A stretch of DNA of 64,000 bases from Eremomyces bilateralis CBS 781.70 (GCF_010015585.1 NW_022985085.1:192384-256383), one strand, 5' to 3'; positions 11,488 to 23,190 are shown, counted from the stretch's first letter. The notes: generated from the letters alone by a model not told the origin. Numbers and translations: made by a program.

Positions 11488-14315
11488 ATGAAGAAAGTTC
11501 GAAAGCGAGTCTCTAAACTAAGCATGGTTACAGCATGGCAGAAATCTCATGATCGGAAGTCGAGGCTGGGCTCCAAGACCAAAGTGGGGCCCCCGATGAT
11601 GGAGGAAGAGATGGATCAAGTCATGGCCGACAGCAATGTCATGGAGTCCACTGAAACAAACGGAATCAATCCTTCAGATGGGCTCACTGTCGGTCACGAT
11701 TCTCCACCCATTCAACCGAGTCCTCTGAAGACCGCAGTGCCAAGAGAGCCGACCCCGTTGGAGTTCTCGTCCAGTGGTTCGACGTCCGCCATCTCTCATG
11801 ACCCCGATATGCTCGAAGATGTTGAAGAAGAGCAACCACCATTAGCCCAGCAAGTCCAAGTCGTCGTTGAGAAGCCATCCAAAGCCGAAGCCCTACCCTA
11901 CACGTCCCGTCGATCTGGACTGGTCTACGATGTGCGGATGCGCCTGCATGTTGAGATCATCTCCAGACAACAGATGGAAGATGATATGCACCCAGAAGAC
12001 CCACGCCGCATCTTTGAGATCTACAAAGAGCTCGTCGCCGGTGGCCTCGCCTACGATCGCCTTCTTGGTTCGGAAGGCCCAATATCTGACCATTATCTCT
12101 ATCGAATCGCTGCACGGTTCGCTACCAAGGAAGAAGTGTGCTTGTTCCACACCGAGGAACATTGGAATTGGGTTGAGGGATTGCAGAAAAAGACAGATTT
12201 GGAGCTTTTCGAGGACGGCATGGCCATGGACTCTGTTTATCTTCACCACGAAACATTCTCGTGTGCTCGACTCGCAGCTGGTGGCACCATTGAAGCCTGC
12301 CGAGCCGTTGTACAGGGCCACGTCAAAAATGCCGTCGCCGTTATCCGTCCGCCTGGACATCATGCTGAACGTTGCCAACCAGCCGGTTTTTGCTTCTTCA
12401 ACAATGTCTCGATTGCAGCTCGGGTCTGCCAACAAGACTTTCCCGAAAAGTGCCGGAAAATCGCCATCATCGACTGGGACGTGCATCATGGGAACGGTGT
12501 TCAACAAGCATTTTACGACGATCCGAACGTCCTATATATTTCCCTCCACGTCCACAAGAACGGTACCTTCTACCCCTCTGGCCCTTACGGAAACCATTTA
12601 CATTGCGGAGAAGGACCCGGTGTTGGGTTTAGTGTGAATATTCCTTGGAGCACTCACGGAATGACCGACGCAGATTACTTGTACGCATTTCAGCAGGTCA
12701 TCATGCCGGTTCTCGTGGAATTCAACCCTGACCTTGTCATTGTGTCCTCGGGATTCGACGCGGCGGAGGGCGATAAACTCGGCGGCTGCCATGTGTCGCC
12801 TTCTGGCTACGCTCATATGACGCACATGCTCATGTCCATTGCGAAGGGGAAGATTGCAGTCGTTTTGGAGGGCGGCTACAACTTGCGATCCATCGCCACA
12901 TCTGCGCTGGCAGTCACTCGCACTCTTATGGGCGAACCTCCCGATCGCATCACAACCACGGACCCCACTGCATCCGGCGTCAAAACTGTTCAGTTGGTCA
13001 AGAATACGCAATCCCGGTACTGGAAGTGTTTGTACCCCAAGGACATCCACAGCAAGGACCTGATGGAGAACTTTGGGGCTCAGCGGATGCATGATGTCGT
13101 TCGTGCGTACCAAGCGAAGATGCTATATGATGAATTCAGGATGATGGAGCTCATGATTATCCGCGATCGACTGTCTCCCTCTTTCAAGCACCAAGTGCTT
13201 GCGACGTAAGTAATCTCCTCTTCCGTCGAGACATGAGTTAGTGCTAATACCCCTCCAGTGAGAATTTCGACAGCGAACGACCACTTCTTATCATTTTCCA
13301 TGATCCACCAGATGCACTTGGTATCCCTCATCCGGCATCCAACAAACTAGAGTTGCATAACACCTGGGTGGTAAGGCTGCTGTTCCTATGTGTTGACTCC
13401 CACTGACACCTAAACAAGACTGATGTTCCAAAGCTGTACATTCAGTGGGCCACCGACCATGGTTTCGCCGTTATCGACGTGAACGTGCCGTATCACGTTA
13501 CTGAAGATGGAGTAAGTTATGATAGAGGTATTCAGGCCGGAAAACGCTAAATCATCGACCAGAACGATCAAGGCTACATGGACACCGATTCGGATGAAGA
13601 CAGGCGATTGGCGACCCGAGAGATGGCCACTTACCTGTGGGATAACTACGTTGCGTAAGTATAAAGATGGTCACTTTGAATTCCCAGCTTACACGAATAG
13701 GCCGAATGAGAATAGCCATGTCTTTCTTATGGGTGTGGGAGCGGCTTATCTCGGCATTCTTGATCTAATCTCAACCAATGGTACGTTCACAGGCCGGCGC
13801 TTCCATTGGTATCTATTCTAATTTTGTCTACAGAGACTTGTACGGACCAGATCACCGGTGTCATATCCTTCATATCGAACCAGGCGCTTCTGTCTGTGCG
13901 ACGACCAACCGACGATAACATCGCGACCTGGTATTGGCATCATTCGCTCGTCTTCGTCGCCCAAGACCACGCCGTCTGGGACCCCGACCGACAGCGGAAG
14001 CAGCGAAAGAAGTACGGCAAATTAGTACGCTCCTCGAACAACCACCTGAACGAGATGCTCGGCGAAGCGTCCGATCAAGTAACGCAGTACCTTACGGAAG
14101 AGACGGAGGATTGGCGTGAGGAGCAGGAGCGCAAGCAGCCGAAGAAGCGCAAACTCGACCCTTCCATGGCAGGTGCAATAGATTTGAGGGAAGGCCGAGC
14201 AAGCAGTGTTCCAGGGACCTCCCGCGGCTCGGGGCGACTTCCGCCATTGGGGACGTTCACGGTGCCAGCGGGCGAGGCGGCGGGTCTTATGCGGGTGAGC
14301 CCCAAGCAGGGCTAG
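11488..14315 (+). CDS. hdaA: Class II histone deacetylase, Hda1/HdaA type, with C-terminal Arb2 domain
   Basis: Zn-dependent lysine deacetylase of chromatin. Exons 11488-13205, 13259-13370, 13419-13511, 13563-13654, 13701-13780 and 13834-14315 keep phase and give 858 aa. An acidic, disordered N-terminus of about 130 residues leads into the deacetylase domain (about 140-520): RPPGHHAE with the His pair, DWDVHHGNG with zinc ligands, GFDAAEGD, and LEGGYNL. After residue 570 follows an Arb2-like domain (IIFHDPP, VFLMGVGAAYLGI), the arrangement known from yeast Hda1 and S. pombe Clr3. The tail is basic (KKRKLD). In fungi HdaA represses subtelomeric and secondary-metabolite genes; that is family knowledge. 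Confidence 0.96.
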
Positions 14316-14576
14316 CTCACCATTCATAGCGACCGTGCCAGTGATGACGGGCACGATTTGATATTTCCAGCGTTTGCTACATCTTCTTTTCTCCGAGTTG
14401 TCAGAGGCTGGGCAATGGGTGCCAGGGATTTTGACAGTGGCTCGCTGCATGGAGTCGGGCAGGATATCGCTATCCGATGCGTTACATCAGGATAGATCAA
14501 ATGAAGTTTTCGAGTTCTCATGCGTCTTAGCCCCCCGCGAGTTGCCGTGTGACCGAGCGGGCGGTTGGAATCTCGC

Positions 14577-14802
14577 GATTGATGAACCCCCGGCCCCAAA
14601 TCAGCGTCCGCATCAACGGCACCTTTGTGTTCCGCTGCAACATCTTCGTACACCACGCCGCGACAATCAGGTCGAGGAAGACCTGATCGGATTGATGAAC
14701 CCCCCGCCCCAGATCAGCGTCTGCATCAACGGCACCTTTGTGTTCCGCTGCCACATCTTCGTACACCACGCCGCGACAATCAGGTCGAGGAGGACCTGAT
14801 CG
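14577..14802. repeat. 113-bp tandem duplication at the 3' end of the unknown minus-strand gene
   Basis: Two adjacent copies, about 14577-14689 and 14690-14802, match base for base with a constant offset of 113 and no indels; I count five substitutions, about 96% identity. The gene to the right reads leftwards through one copy and stops in the second. The region 14316-14576 to its left is the shared 3' side with the deacetylase gene and holds nothing recognisable. Confidence 0.95.
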
Positions 14803-15554
14803 AACCGCTTCAAGCAGTGCAACTCATCGACCACCACGACGTCCGTCCCCTCGACCCCCATCCCCGTGCCCTCCACCGCCACCAGCCGCCCATTCCTTGC
14901 ATCCTTCCATTTCCCCTTCGACGACTTCCAGATCACGCCCGACCCTTTGACCTCCACCTCCCAGCTGACCCCGCCCAGGAGGCTGCGTTTGCTCCGCACT
15001 GTCGCGGATTTGGCTCCCAGTTTGTGCGGCTGCAGCGTGACTTCGGTTGTGAACGGTCGCTTGCGCATCGTGTACAGCTTGCGGTCCTTGTACTGCGGCG
15101 GCTCGCTGGGGGTCCGGGTCCGGGCGGGCGTGCTGATCTGCAGAGAGATCTCATTGCCGGGCCAGGTTAGGGTACGTGGGAGGCGGTAGAGAGGGGTACT
15201 GTGGTCGGGTGGGTAGATATAGGCATTGGATAACGATAAAGTGGTTTTTCCTGCGGGTGACCATAGTGAGGCGGAGGGTGGTACGGAAGTGGGGCTGCTC
15301 TGGGGGAAGAGGCGGGAGAAACGTGGAGGTTGATTTGGGTTCGTTGAGGGGTCATCGAGGGGGGAGGGATTGGGGTAGACGCGGGAGAATCGTGGTGGAG
15401 GTTGGTTGGAGAGGATGCTATGGACATATGTATCGTCGAAGAGGTGGGTGGAGTAGCGGGGTGGTATGGTCTCGTCCAGGCTTGTGGTTTCTGGGTCTCG
15501 AATGGATGATGGCATCTCCCTTACAGGAGGCAATTCGACCACAGTTGCGGCCAT
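14667..15554 (-). CDS. Conserved-looking protein of unknown function
   Basis: Single-exon frame of 295 aa from an ATG at 15554. I do not recognise the family with confidence. The first 95 residues are Pro/Ser-rich and low in complexity, with the repeated element PPRFSR (two copies). From about residue 100 the sequence looks like a compact beta-rich domain: LYRLPRTLTWPGNE, LYTMRKRPFTTEVTL, WKSSKGKWKDARNGRLVAVEG, then a C-terminal helix LLDLIVAAWCTKMW. That pattern recalls small fungal beta-barrel proteins that end in a hydrophobic helix (tubby/LURP-like), but this is only a guess. The last 11 or so residues come from a tandem duplication that changed the frame, so the C-terminus differs from the probable ancestral one. 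Confidence 0.7.
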   Translation of the reverse strand: MAATVVELPPVREMPSSIRDPETTSLDETIPPRYSTHLFDDTYVHSILSNQPPPRFSRVYPNPSPLDDPSTNPNQPPRFSRLFPQSSPTSVPPSASLWSPAGKTTLSLSNAYIYPPDHSTPLYRLPRTLTWPGNEISLQISTPARTRTPSEPPQYKDRKLYTMRKRPFTTEVTLQPHKLGAKSATVRSKRSLLGGVSWEVEVKGSGVIWKSSKGKWKDARNGRLVAVEGTGMGVEGTDVVVVDELHCLKRFDQVLLDLIVAAWCTKMWQRNTKVPLMQTLIWGGGFINPIRSSST

Positions 15555-16457
15555 TATGGAGATACTAGGACGGACTTGAGGAGTAATCGGTTTGTCAACT
15601 TACAGGGCAGACAGTTCTACTCATATCAAACATAGATCTAAAGTCGGAGTCCGTTCAACCCCTCCTGACTTTATTATGGATAGCCGTTCTGCAACGCCAA
15701 CATAGCATGAAACAGGATATCGGGACCGGAAGCAGATCATCAAAACAGGGCATTTCTCGGATCCGGGAAATCCGTTGCTAAGAAAAGAGTCTACGGCCAG
15801 AGTGATTGGACTGAGGATGCTTCCGACAGGGCAGATCCGTTATGATTTCGTAACTCCACGCATGCTGCATGAGGCAACATGACGGGATTCAACCAATCAG
15901 AGGATCGGCCATTGATCATCAAGTAGTAAGCACAGAGACATTGGCCGTTGATACACTGTACCTCGATCTCATCACCTCCGCGACGGCAATATCAACGTGT
16001 GTGCCACCGGCGACCGATATAGTTTCCTCCTCAATGGCACTGCTCGTGTCAATGATCAGGAGTGCGATACATCACGTTCAACCTTGTACGCCGAGCTGCT
16101 TCAGTATTGTATAGTCGTTCGGGGTTAAGGATGGAGCAAAGCGGACATAGTCGTCGTCGGATATCTAGTAGCCAAGTTCATAAACTAAACTGCTACCAGC
16201 TTTAAGCGGAAGCTTGCACTGACTAGTGCTCCATGATACGTGAAAGGTATTGAAATGATGCTGGATGAAGATCTACGTCGAAGTTCTTTGGAGATGAAGT
16301 TGGGCGTGGTGTGATCATCACGTGATCATCGATCCCTCGGCCAAGCATCGCGATTGGACCCGAACGACTTCAATCAGATTCATTTGCACGTCAATCCTTT
16401 CCTTGAAGTAAGTAGAACGCACCCGCGACTGCAACCCTCTCATCAGCGACCTTGAAA
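15555..16457. promoter_or_regulatory. Divergent promoter region, unknown gene (-) and QCR10 (+)
   Basis: No gene is seen. Candidate elements are CCAATCAGAG at 15893-15902, TCACGTGA at 16318-16325 inside the palindrome ATCACGTGAT, and an inverted CCAAT (ATTGG) at 16353-16357, about 100 bp before the QCR10 start. These match the elements upstream of cox5. Confidence 0.5.
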
Positions 16458-16973
16458 ATGGTAAGCGATACCCTTGAGATGCATGGAGCCTCACAATTGA
16501 CCCCCGAACCAGAGATTACACGCCCTCACTCGCCGGGCTTTGAGCCAGCAACCCGTCGTCGCAAGACGCTTTGCATCGACCTCGTACCGATCGCCTTTCG
16601 CTCCCAAGTGAGGAATATGGACGTGCCAGATGCGTAATTCGACTGACATGCGGTAGATATAAGACGCAATTCAACCTTTACGGGATCACCCAGGACCAGT
16701 TGTGGAATGTGTATGTGGATACTCTTTACTTGCATCTTTTGATGGACTGTTGTCACGATCGACGGCCGGATCAAATACATGGACTATTAGAATCTGTTAC
16801 TGACTTCCGATTCCAGGTCCTTCATTGGAGGCGGCATGGCCGCATCACTAGGCTTCTTCGCTCTCTTCTTCTTCGCCGACGTGCCCCGGGTCAGCGTTGA
16901 TATCATGCAAAAGCTTCCTCTCATCGGCCACAAATTCAAGCGCGAGATTGCTCCGGAAGACAACCCCTTCTGA
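16458..16973 (+). CDS. QCR10: Cytochrome b-c1 complex subunit 10
   Basis: Small subunit of respiratory complex III in the mitochondrial inner membrane. Exons 16458-16460, 16513-16607, 16657-16710 and 16817-16973 join in phase to 102 aa. The first coding exon is just the ATG, followed at once by a GTAAGC donor. Exon 2 gives a basic N-terminus (RLHALTRRALSQQPVVARRF). Exon 3 gives YKTQFNLYGITQDQLW, and exon 4 a single membrane helix (GGGMAASLGFFALFFFADVP) and the end APEDNPF, comparable to the PPEDKPN end of yeast Qcr10. Call rests on this end, the single helix and the size. Upstream CCAAT and TCACGTG boxes fit a respiratory gene. Confidence 0.82.
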
Positions 16974-17226
16974 GCGGACGTGGACATCGGTGGATTACCT
17001 GTCCATGGGGTGAAAAGTTCGTGGTCGGAAGACAACGTTGCTGTGCATAGAAGCCGGACCATGTACCATTACGATAAACCATTATAGAGCGAATCTTGAC
17101 TGTAAATCTCATTCGATGTGCGCGCTCCCTATGACAGGAGGACCGATGAGGAAGTACGTGACGAGACGCCTTGCCGAACGCGCCAGCTTCGTAGATAATC
17201 CCAGGATCCCCAAATCAACGTGACGT

Positions 17227-18119
17227 CTAGTTCTTCGGTAACCTGCCCACGACCTCCGCCATCTCCGCATCCGTATAGATCCTAAAGCCCTTGTCCTTCG
17301 TCACGCTGGCCAACTGCACGTTCTTCTCGTCCAGTTTCTCCTCCATCACCTGCTTAAGCGTCTTCAGCACCAACACCTCCGCCTCGGGCAAGGTCAATGA
17401 CTTGTGGAATTCATTCTGAAGTTCCGCCTGGGCTCCCTCGGAGCCGGATCCTATGGCTTTCGCGTCGTACCGATAGAACGTACCCGAAGGTTCGGCGTGG
17501 TATCTGATAGTTCCGTCAGTAACTCCATCAATCCAGCGATCTTGCGTCAAAGTCGTACAGCGATGGTCCATCCTCGTCATATCCAGCAATCAGCAGCGCA
17601 ACACCGAAGGGTCGAGACATGATGCTCTCCTCGCCATCCGCGCCTTCGCCAAACCGCAAGGCCAGGTCACAGATGGCCTGCGTACAGCTCTCGACCCGTA
17701 GCGGCTCGTTGTAATGGAACGAATGGTTCTGTGATTCGACGCGGGCGTGCTCGACCATGGACCGCGCGTCCGCCTGCAGGCCCGACATGGCGCATCCGAT
17801 GTGTCGGTCGATCTCGACGATCTTCTCGACCGAGGAGGTTTCTAAGAGAGTGGAGGTCACTCGTTTCTCGACGCCGAGGATGACACCCTCGCTGGTTGCA
17901 ACCTAGGGACGGTTAGGGCGAGAGGTTATGTGTAAGAAGGGATGTTTACCCCAATAGCCGTTGATCCGAGCTTGATTGCTTCTAGGGAGTATTCGACTTG
18001 GAAGAGCCGCCCTTCTGGCGAGAAGGTGTTGATTCCACGGTCTACCAGCTGCTGTTAGCTGTTTGGAGCATGAGGACGGGCATAGACAACTCACCATATT
18101 CGGACCGTGCTATGAACAT
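17227..18119 (-). CDS. PUP2: 20S proteasome subunit alpha type 5
   Basis: Structural alpha-ring subunit of the 20S proteasome. Exons 18119-18095, 18041-17950, 17902-17559 and 17503-17227 join in phase to 245 aa, the normal length. The N-terminal alpha signature is complete ([21 protein letters not shown]), followed by [22 protein letters not shown] and [12 protein letters not shown]. The alpha-5-specific [16 protein letters not shown] block supports this paralogue over other alpha subunits. It converges with QCR10; the 253-bp space between them is 3' sequence only. Confidence 0.95.
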
Positions 18120-21100
18120 TTTGGTGGATGAAAAACTGTCCTGTTGTTTTTAACTGGGATTTCTGGGTTTGTAACGGTTTAGAGTCGGTGACTTAATGAA
18201 GTGACAATATGAGGAGCAGTGCAAGTTGAGGCAACCACCAGCATTCGTCAACACTTGAAGCTTCATGAGTTGCAGTTCCGGGGTCTGTGAGAGGCGGACG
18301 CTTGGACCCGCTCTTTGAGCCTCACTTCATAATGTGATAATGGAGATGCCATCCACATCTACTTCCTGTCGTTCATCCATCAAACTATATATGACCTTAA
18401 TAGATACTCTAGGCGGACCTGGTAGACGCAAGATAAAAGAGGTTCCTGGTTTGAGCAGTTCGATCTATCTCCAATTTGGAGTTTGGGACATGCCACCTCA
18501 TATCCATAATCCGTTCGACCAGAGTCTGGAGACCTATTCCAATATCCCATAAAGGTGAAGTCATTCCGGGCTATGGTACCCAAAAGACATGGAATTTCGA
18601 CTTGTTTGTTGAATCCAAGGACTGGAGACCGAGATGTCCTCGTCCTTGAATTCGTCCTCTCGTAGACTTGGCTGTCAACCTTCGGAGAATGGATATCGGT
18701 GCAATGCTTCTCGCACATCATTTTCCTAATGGGACTGTAATACGTCTCCTTGGTTAAAGCAACCGCATGATATGAATGCATGGCACAGAAGATGCTCAGT
18801 TGAAGCCCTAATAGATATTTCAAGGCGCTGCCACCGTACCCGTTTCTCGCTGGCATTGTACCTAGACTTAATATCCTCTCTGGTTAGGAAGCAGTCTCAA
18901 GCCCAGAGTGATTCCTGGACCCCACCACATCTAGCATTCCCTTCGGGATTGGGGAGAGAATCACGTCGTCGGACGAGCCGTAACATGGTTGAGTACATGT
19001 ACCCGCAAGGAATCCAGACTTCCAGAGGCTGCGCAATGCCACATACTGTCTTGACTCTAGAAATCTAGGGCAACCTCGTCACTGGTGCCGAGAGGAGACC
19101 ATCCTTGAGCTGGAAAACCTGCAAACGGCCCCGAGCCGAGGATGACTCGATGGTTATCGTTAGGCTGGCTCGGATTTAGGGCTATAGAAGGGCATATTGG
19201 GGCATTGAACGGCATCATCGCCCGAGACTGGGAGCGTTTCCCGGTTTCTTCATGCCTCGACATTATCAGGTACCATTGAAGACCGAGCGGCATATTTCTC
19301 CATCGCACACGCTTAACCAGGAGGCTTTTATTCCTGGAAGTATTCAGGATTGGTTGGCGGTTTGGACCGCGCTATACGAACTACGACGTGGGGTAATCGA
19401 AACGGTACCTGTATCAACTATCCAAGCCCCTACTCTCCGTATCGTCCTTCATTTGAGCAGGATCATGTTTGTCAATTGTCAAACCATATACTCGGATCAG
19501 CGGCGTGCCTTCGCGAGACCTGGTCATCGGCTTCTTCCACCGTGATAACCACGAACTATGAAGTGAGAGATCACTCCATCTCATGCGACGAGTGCACCTA
19601 TCAGCCTTAAACGGAAGAATTACCATCCCAATTTCCGGTTCGATTCGCCGCTTGAACAGCGGGCGTTTGGAAAAATTGCGGTTGCTTCAGAACTTCAGGA
19701 TGAGCGCGAGAACAGCATGGGCATAGGCATGGGTTTGATCCCACGTCCAGGACGATCAAGAAACACGGCGTTGATGAAGTGATGGCAGTTGACGGTAGAG
19801 CTCGGTGGAGTCGCATCTTTGATATCGCAAGGCGGGGGGATGCCGGTCTTTCCTTGCCATCAGAAAGACAGAATCATGCAACGGTCGCCGCAATCGATGG
19901 ATGAAACACTGGGTGTTCGCTGTCCACTGCCCAGACCCCGGGGCCCGGCACTCCAAACGGAACAATATCGGCTCCTAGGCGGGCGTTTGGAATCTTGCAC
20001 AATATGCATGTTGTTCATCATCATGTCGTGCTTTCATGATATGTTACGGTTTCTGTGAAGAACTCGTGGAATGGGAAATCAGACCGAAATTGGTGGGGCT
20101 TCCCTTCCAGTCTGGCACGGCCTAGCGAAATATCGATACGACTGGCACTCAGGTCGTGGTATTAATCATTTGGCTTGAAGTCAGGCCGCGTTTTCGTATT
20201 TCGTACTCTGGATGCTCTGCGAAAATCCAAAGTTTCAGTCCGACCACACTCCATCTTCTCACGAAAGCATGGCTATAAGTAAAGTCCTCTACTTTTGCCT
20301 GTAACCATAGTATTCCTTATTCGTTATTTTTGGAGCATGTAAATCAAACGAGCAAGGCCAGAAAGCAGGATTAAATTTAATTTAATCTATTTTGATTCGT
20401 CGCTTTCATTTCGCCCGCCTCGGCTGATAGATGAATCTCTTATCCCTGTCGAGTTGTTTGACAGCCTAGACTGCGCGGCGAGGCGCTGGTATCTCATCCT
20501 TTTGCCCGTACATACCGACTACCATGGTTTTCCCTGCAGTCTAACTTGGTTTGATTCAAACCTTCTCGTTGAGTCGAACACATAGCGCTGGCATGGGTGG
20601 TGACGTCTCCAGGTCTCATTTTTTTGAAACCATCTATCTCCTGGCTCCCCCATTGTCCATTGGCTGTCCCGTCGCAGTGTCTGCAAGACACGCCCGTTAA
20701 GCTTTGGGGTAATATCCGGGACGTTTCGGACAATATGAGAGGTGGAATTCGTTCCTCGTTCTCCAAGAAAGAGGCGTTCTTCCCTTCATCTTGAGATGCA
20801 TGTTGCGCTACCGCTGGCCTCCTCGTCTATCGAACGTGCTTCGGTCCTTGCTCATGTACCTAGCCCTTGTTGGTGAGAGGATTGGTACAATGGAACAATC
20901 TCTATATATGAGGGTGGACGTAACCACACCTCCCCTTCTACCTATATCTTTCGCTCCCCTTCAATTGAAAGTTGCACTTGCAGCCAGTATCATTCTTTCG
21001 GTCCGGGACCATTTCACTCTTTCCGTCACTCCTTCAGTCAGCGAGTCTGATTCCTTTCCTTCTACTTAGCATCGGCTTCTCCGTTGCTACCATTTGATAT

Positions 21101-21135
21101 CCCCACGAACTCGGGAAATTCGTCCTCAGGTCGCG
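18120..21135. other. 3.0-kb gene-poor spacer between PUP2 and the AA9 gene
   Basis: Divergent promoter region in principle: PUP2 starts at the left edge and the AA9 gene at the right. No frame in between has a recognisable domain or convincing splice structure. A stretch near 20330-20400 is AT-rich. A 14-base sequence, GCGGGCGTTTGGAA, occurs near 19660 and 19980, which may be chance. A GGCTAG on the minus strand at 20860-20865 resembles the XlnR-type motif GGCTAR used upstream of plant-wall-degrading enzymes. Confidence 0.5.
20903..20909 (+). promoter_or_regulatory. TATA box of the AA9 gene
   Basis: TATATAT lies about 227 bp upstream of the AA9 start codon and is followed by C/T-rich sequence, as expected for an inducible secreted-enzyme gene. 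Confidence 0.5.
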
Positions 21136-22301
21136 ATGTCTGTCGTCCAGACCGTTTCCGTTCTTTCCGCACTGGCGGCCGCTGTGGCCGCCCACGGCCA
21201 CGTCACTGGCGTGGTAGCCGACGGGGTTTGGCACCAAAACTACGAGCCCGAGTTTCAATATCGGAACCCAGTCCCGGATGCAATCGGTTGGTCGGTCCCT
21301 CTGGCACAGGACAACGGCTTCGTCGAGCCGAGTTCGTATAACAACTTGGATATTGCCTGCCATAAGAGTCAGTGTGTTCCCTGGTATATGAGACAGGTGA
21401 CTGACGTCCTTAGGTGCTGGAAACGCAAAACTTTACGTGCCTGTGAAGGCCGGCTCGGAGATTCAGCTGCAATGGAACACATGGCCTGAATCCCACCATG
21501 GGCCGGTCCTTGACTATCTTGCCGACTGTGCTGGAGATTGTACCACCGTGCAGAAGTCAGCTCTGAAGTTCTTCAAAATCGATGCTGTTGGGTTGGTTGA
21601 TGGCTCTCAGGTATGTTTCGCGTTCAAACTGAAGTTCTTGCGTTGACATACTTTAGTCTCCTGGGAAGTGGGGTGCGGATGAACTTTTGGCCAACAATAA
21701 CACATGGGGCGTGACCATCCCATCCGACATCAAGCCTGGTAAATACGTCCTTCGTCATGAGATCATTGCGCTGCATTCCGCAGGCCAGTCGAACGGTGCT
21801 CAAAACTATCCTCAATGTGTCAACCTTGATATCAGCGGCTCCGGTTCAGCGACCCCAGAAGGTGTTGTGGCCACCTCCCTATACAAGGCTACCGATCCAG
21901 GCATTACCGTCAACATCTACCAGAACCTCAAGGACTACACTATTCCTGGGCCTGCTCCGTACAAAGGCGGCGGCTCAGGCGGCAGCTCCGGCGGCAGCCC
22001 GACCCCTGAGCCTGTCACTTCCGCTGCTCCGCAACCGTCCATCACCAAGGTGGTCAACCCCCCCAAGCCGACTACCCTGTCCACTAGTGCCTCGCCTAGC
22101 GCCCCTGCGCCCGTACCGTCCACCCCGAGCGTCCCTGGGCCCAAGCCGACCGTGGGCGCTCCGTCTCTCCCGGGCGACCTCGACGTGGACACCCTGACCG
22201 AGATCGTCGAGTTCTACGGGGCCCTCAAGAGCTTCTTCAAGGGCAAGGAATCTCCTCTCCGTCGCCGAAGCCACGCCAGGAAATTCGTGGAATCATTCTG
22301 A
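21136..22301 (+). CDS. AA9 (former GH61) lytic polysaccharide monooxygenase, secreted
   Basis: Copper enzyme that oxidatively cleaves cellulose or related glucans. Exons 21136-21367, 21414-21610 and 21657-22301 give 357 aa. A 19-residue signal peptide ([19 protein letters not shown]) ends right before His20 in HGHVTG, which becomes the N-terminal His of the copper brace. The core has [16 protein letters not shown] with the second His region and [11 protein letters not shown] with the axial Tyr. The core ends near residue 235. A Gly/Ser/Pro/Thr linker follows, then a 40-residue tail rich in charge ([24 protein letters not shown]) and no CBM1 cellulose-binding module. The first intron has a GTCAGT donor. 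The start is the ATG at 21136 because it opens the signal peptide; the frame runs further upstream. Confidence 0.93.
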
Positions 22302-23190
22302 GGGGCAACCTGAATGTATGAAACACAACGAAGAGGGATTATAGCAGCGGGCGGCTTTGGCTGTGACATGTCTGTCTTCACTTCTTGATGGCCTCGGTGA
22401 TTTCTGGGGCACTGCTTTACAGGACTCTGCGTCGTACGCATGTACATTTATTGCCAATTGGCAGCATTTGTATTATATTCTTGAATATAATTAACTTTTG
22501 AATGCTGAATCTACGAGTCCTATCCCATATACCGTCCATGGTGCTAGGACTGAAATGAGGCCGCAAGAGAGAGATTAGATTAGAGAACTGCTGGTGACGA
22601 TATCACCACTCGACCGTCCATTTAGTAGCTTGATATTGGCTTTACGGGGCCGAATCGAGCAAATTTTCGTTGCGCCGCCAACATCCGCACCCGCCGATCT
22701 CCCTGACGACTGATTGTAAGAATAGACGCCGCATTAGTAAACTGGCACTATTATAATCGGCCAACTGGATTGCTAAGCCCTAAGAGTAGATCGGGATTCA
22801 GCCTGGGGTCCTTCCAGACGTGAGGCTAGTTCCAGTTGAAGGTACAGTTAATACCTTGACTACTACGTAATTAGTACATACATTATTATACATACAGCTG
22901 ACTTCATTTGCCAACTTAGCAAATCTAACTCCACAATTCACAAACCATGAATTTGAGTTCTGATTTGGAATAGAAATAGAAATACTGCCCCATTTTCCGT
23001 CAGATGAACTGACAGATGAGGTAAAGCTTAAAGGTCACCGCCTAGTCACTACCGAGGTAGGCTAGCCTCCGCATTTGAGCAAGCGGTCTATCGTTCAGCC
23101 TAAACCAGACTGCTCAGCTTTAAAAGGTCTGGGTCGCCATAATTGGGAAGATGGAACTTCCGACATTGTGGAGCCGTTCAATATCACAGT
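22302..23190. other. AT-richer spacer between AA9 and beta-lactamase-fold genes
   Basis: Both genes are on the plus strand. Contains the AA9 3' end, an AT hairpin at 22472-22491 and AT-rich stretches around 22860-22990. AGGCTAGCCT at 23059-23068 is a 10-bp palindrome carrying GGCTAG on both strands. No gene seen. Confidence 0.5.
22472..22491. repeat. AT-rich perfect inverted repeat
   Basis: Arms ATTATATTC and GAATATAAT (9 bp each) with a two-base spacer, 170 bp after the AA9 stop codon. It may be part of the 3'-end formation region of that gene or a chance AT hairpin. Confidence 0.75.

Noticed and set aside
19660-19993. GCGGGCGTTTGGAA present twice, about 320 bp apart
   Set aside because: Only 14 bases, flanks differ; not enough to call a repeat element.
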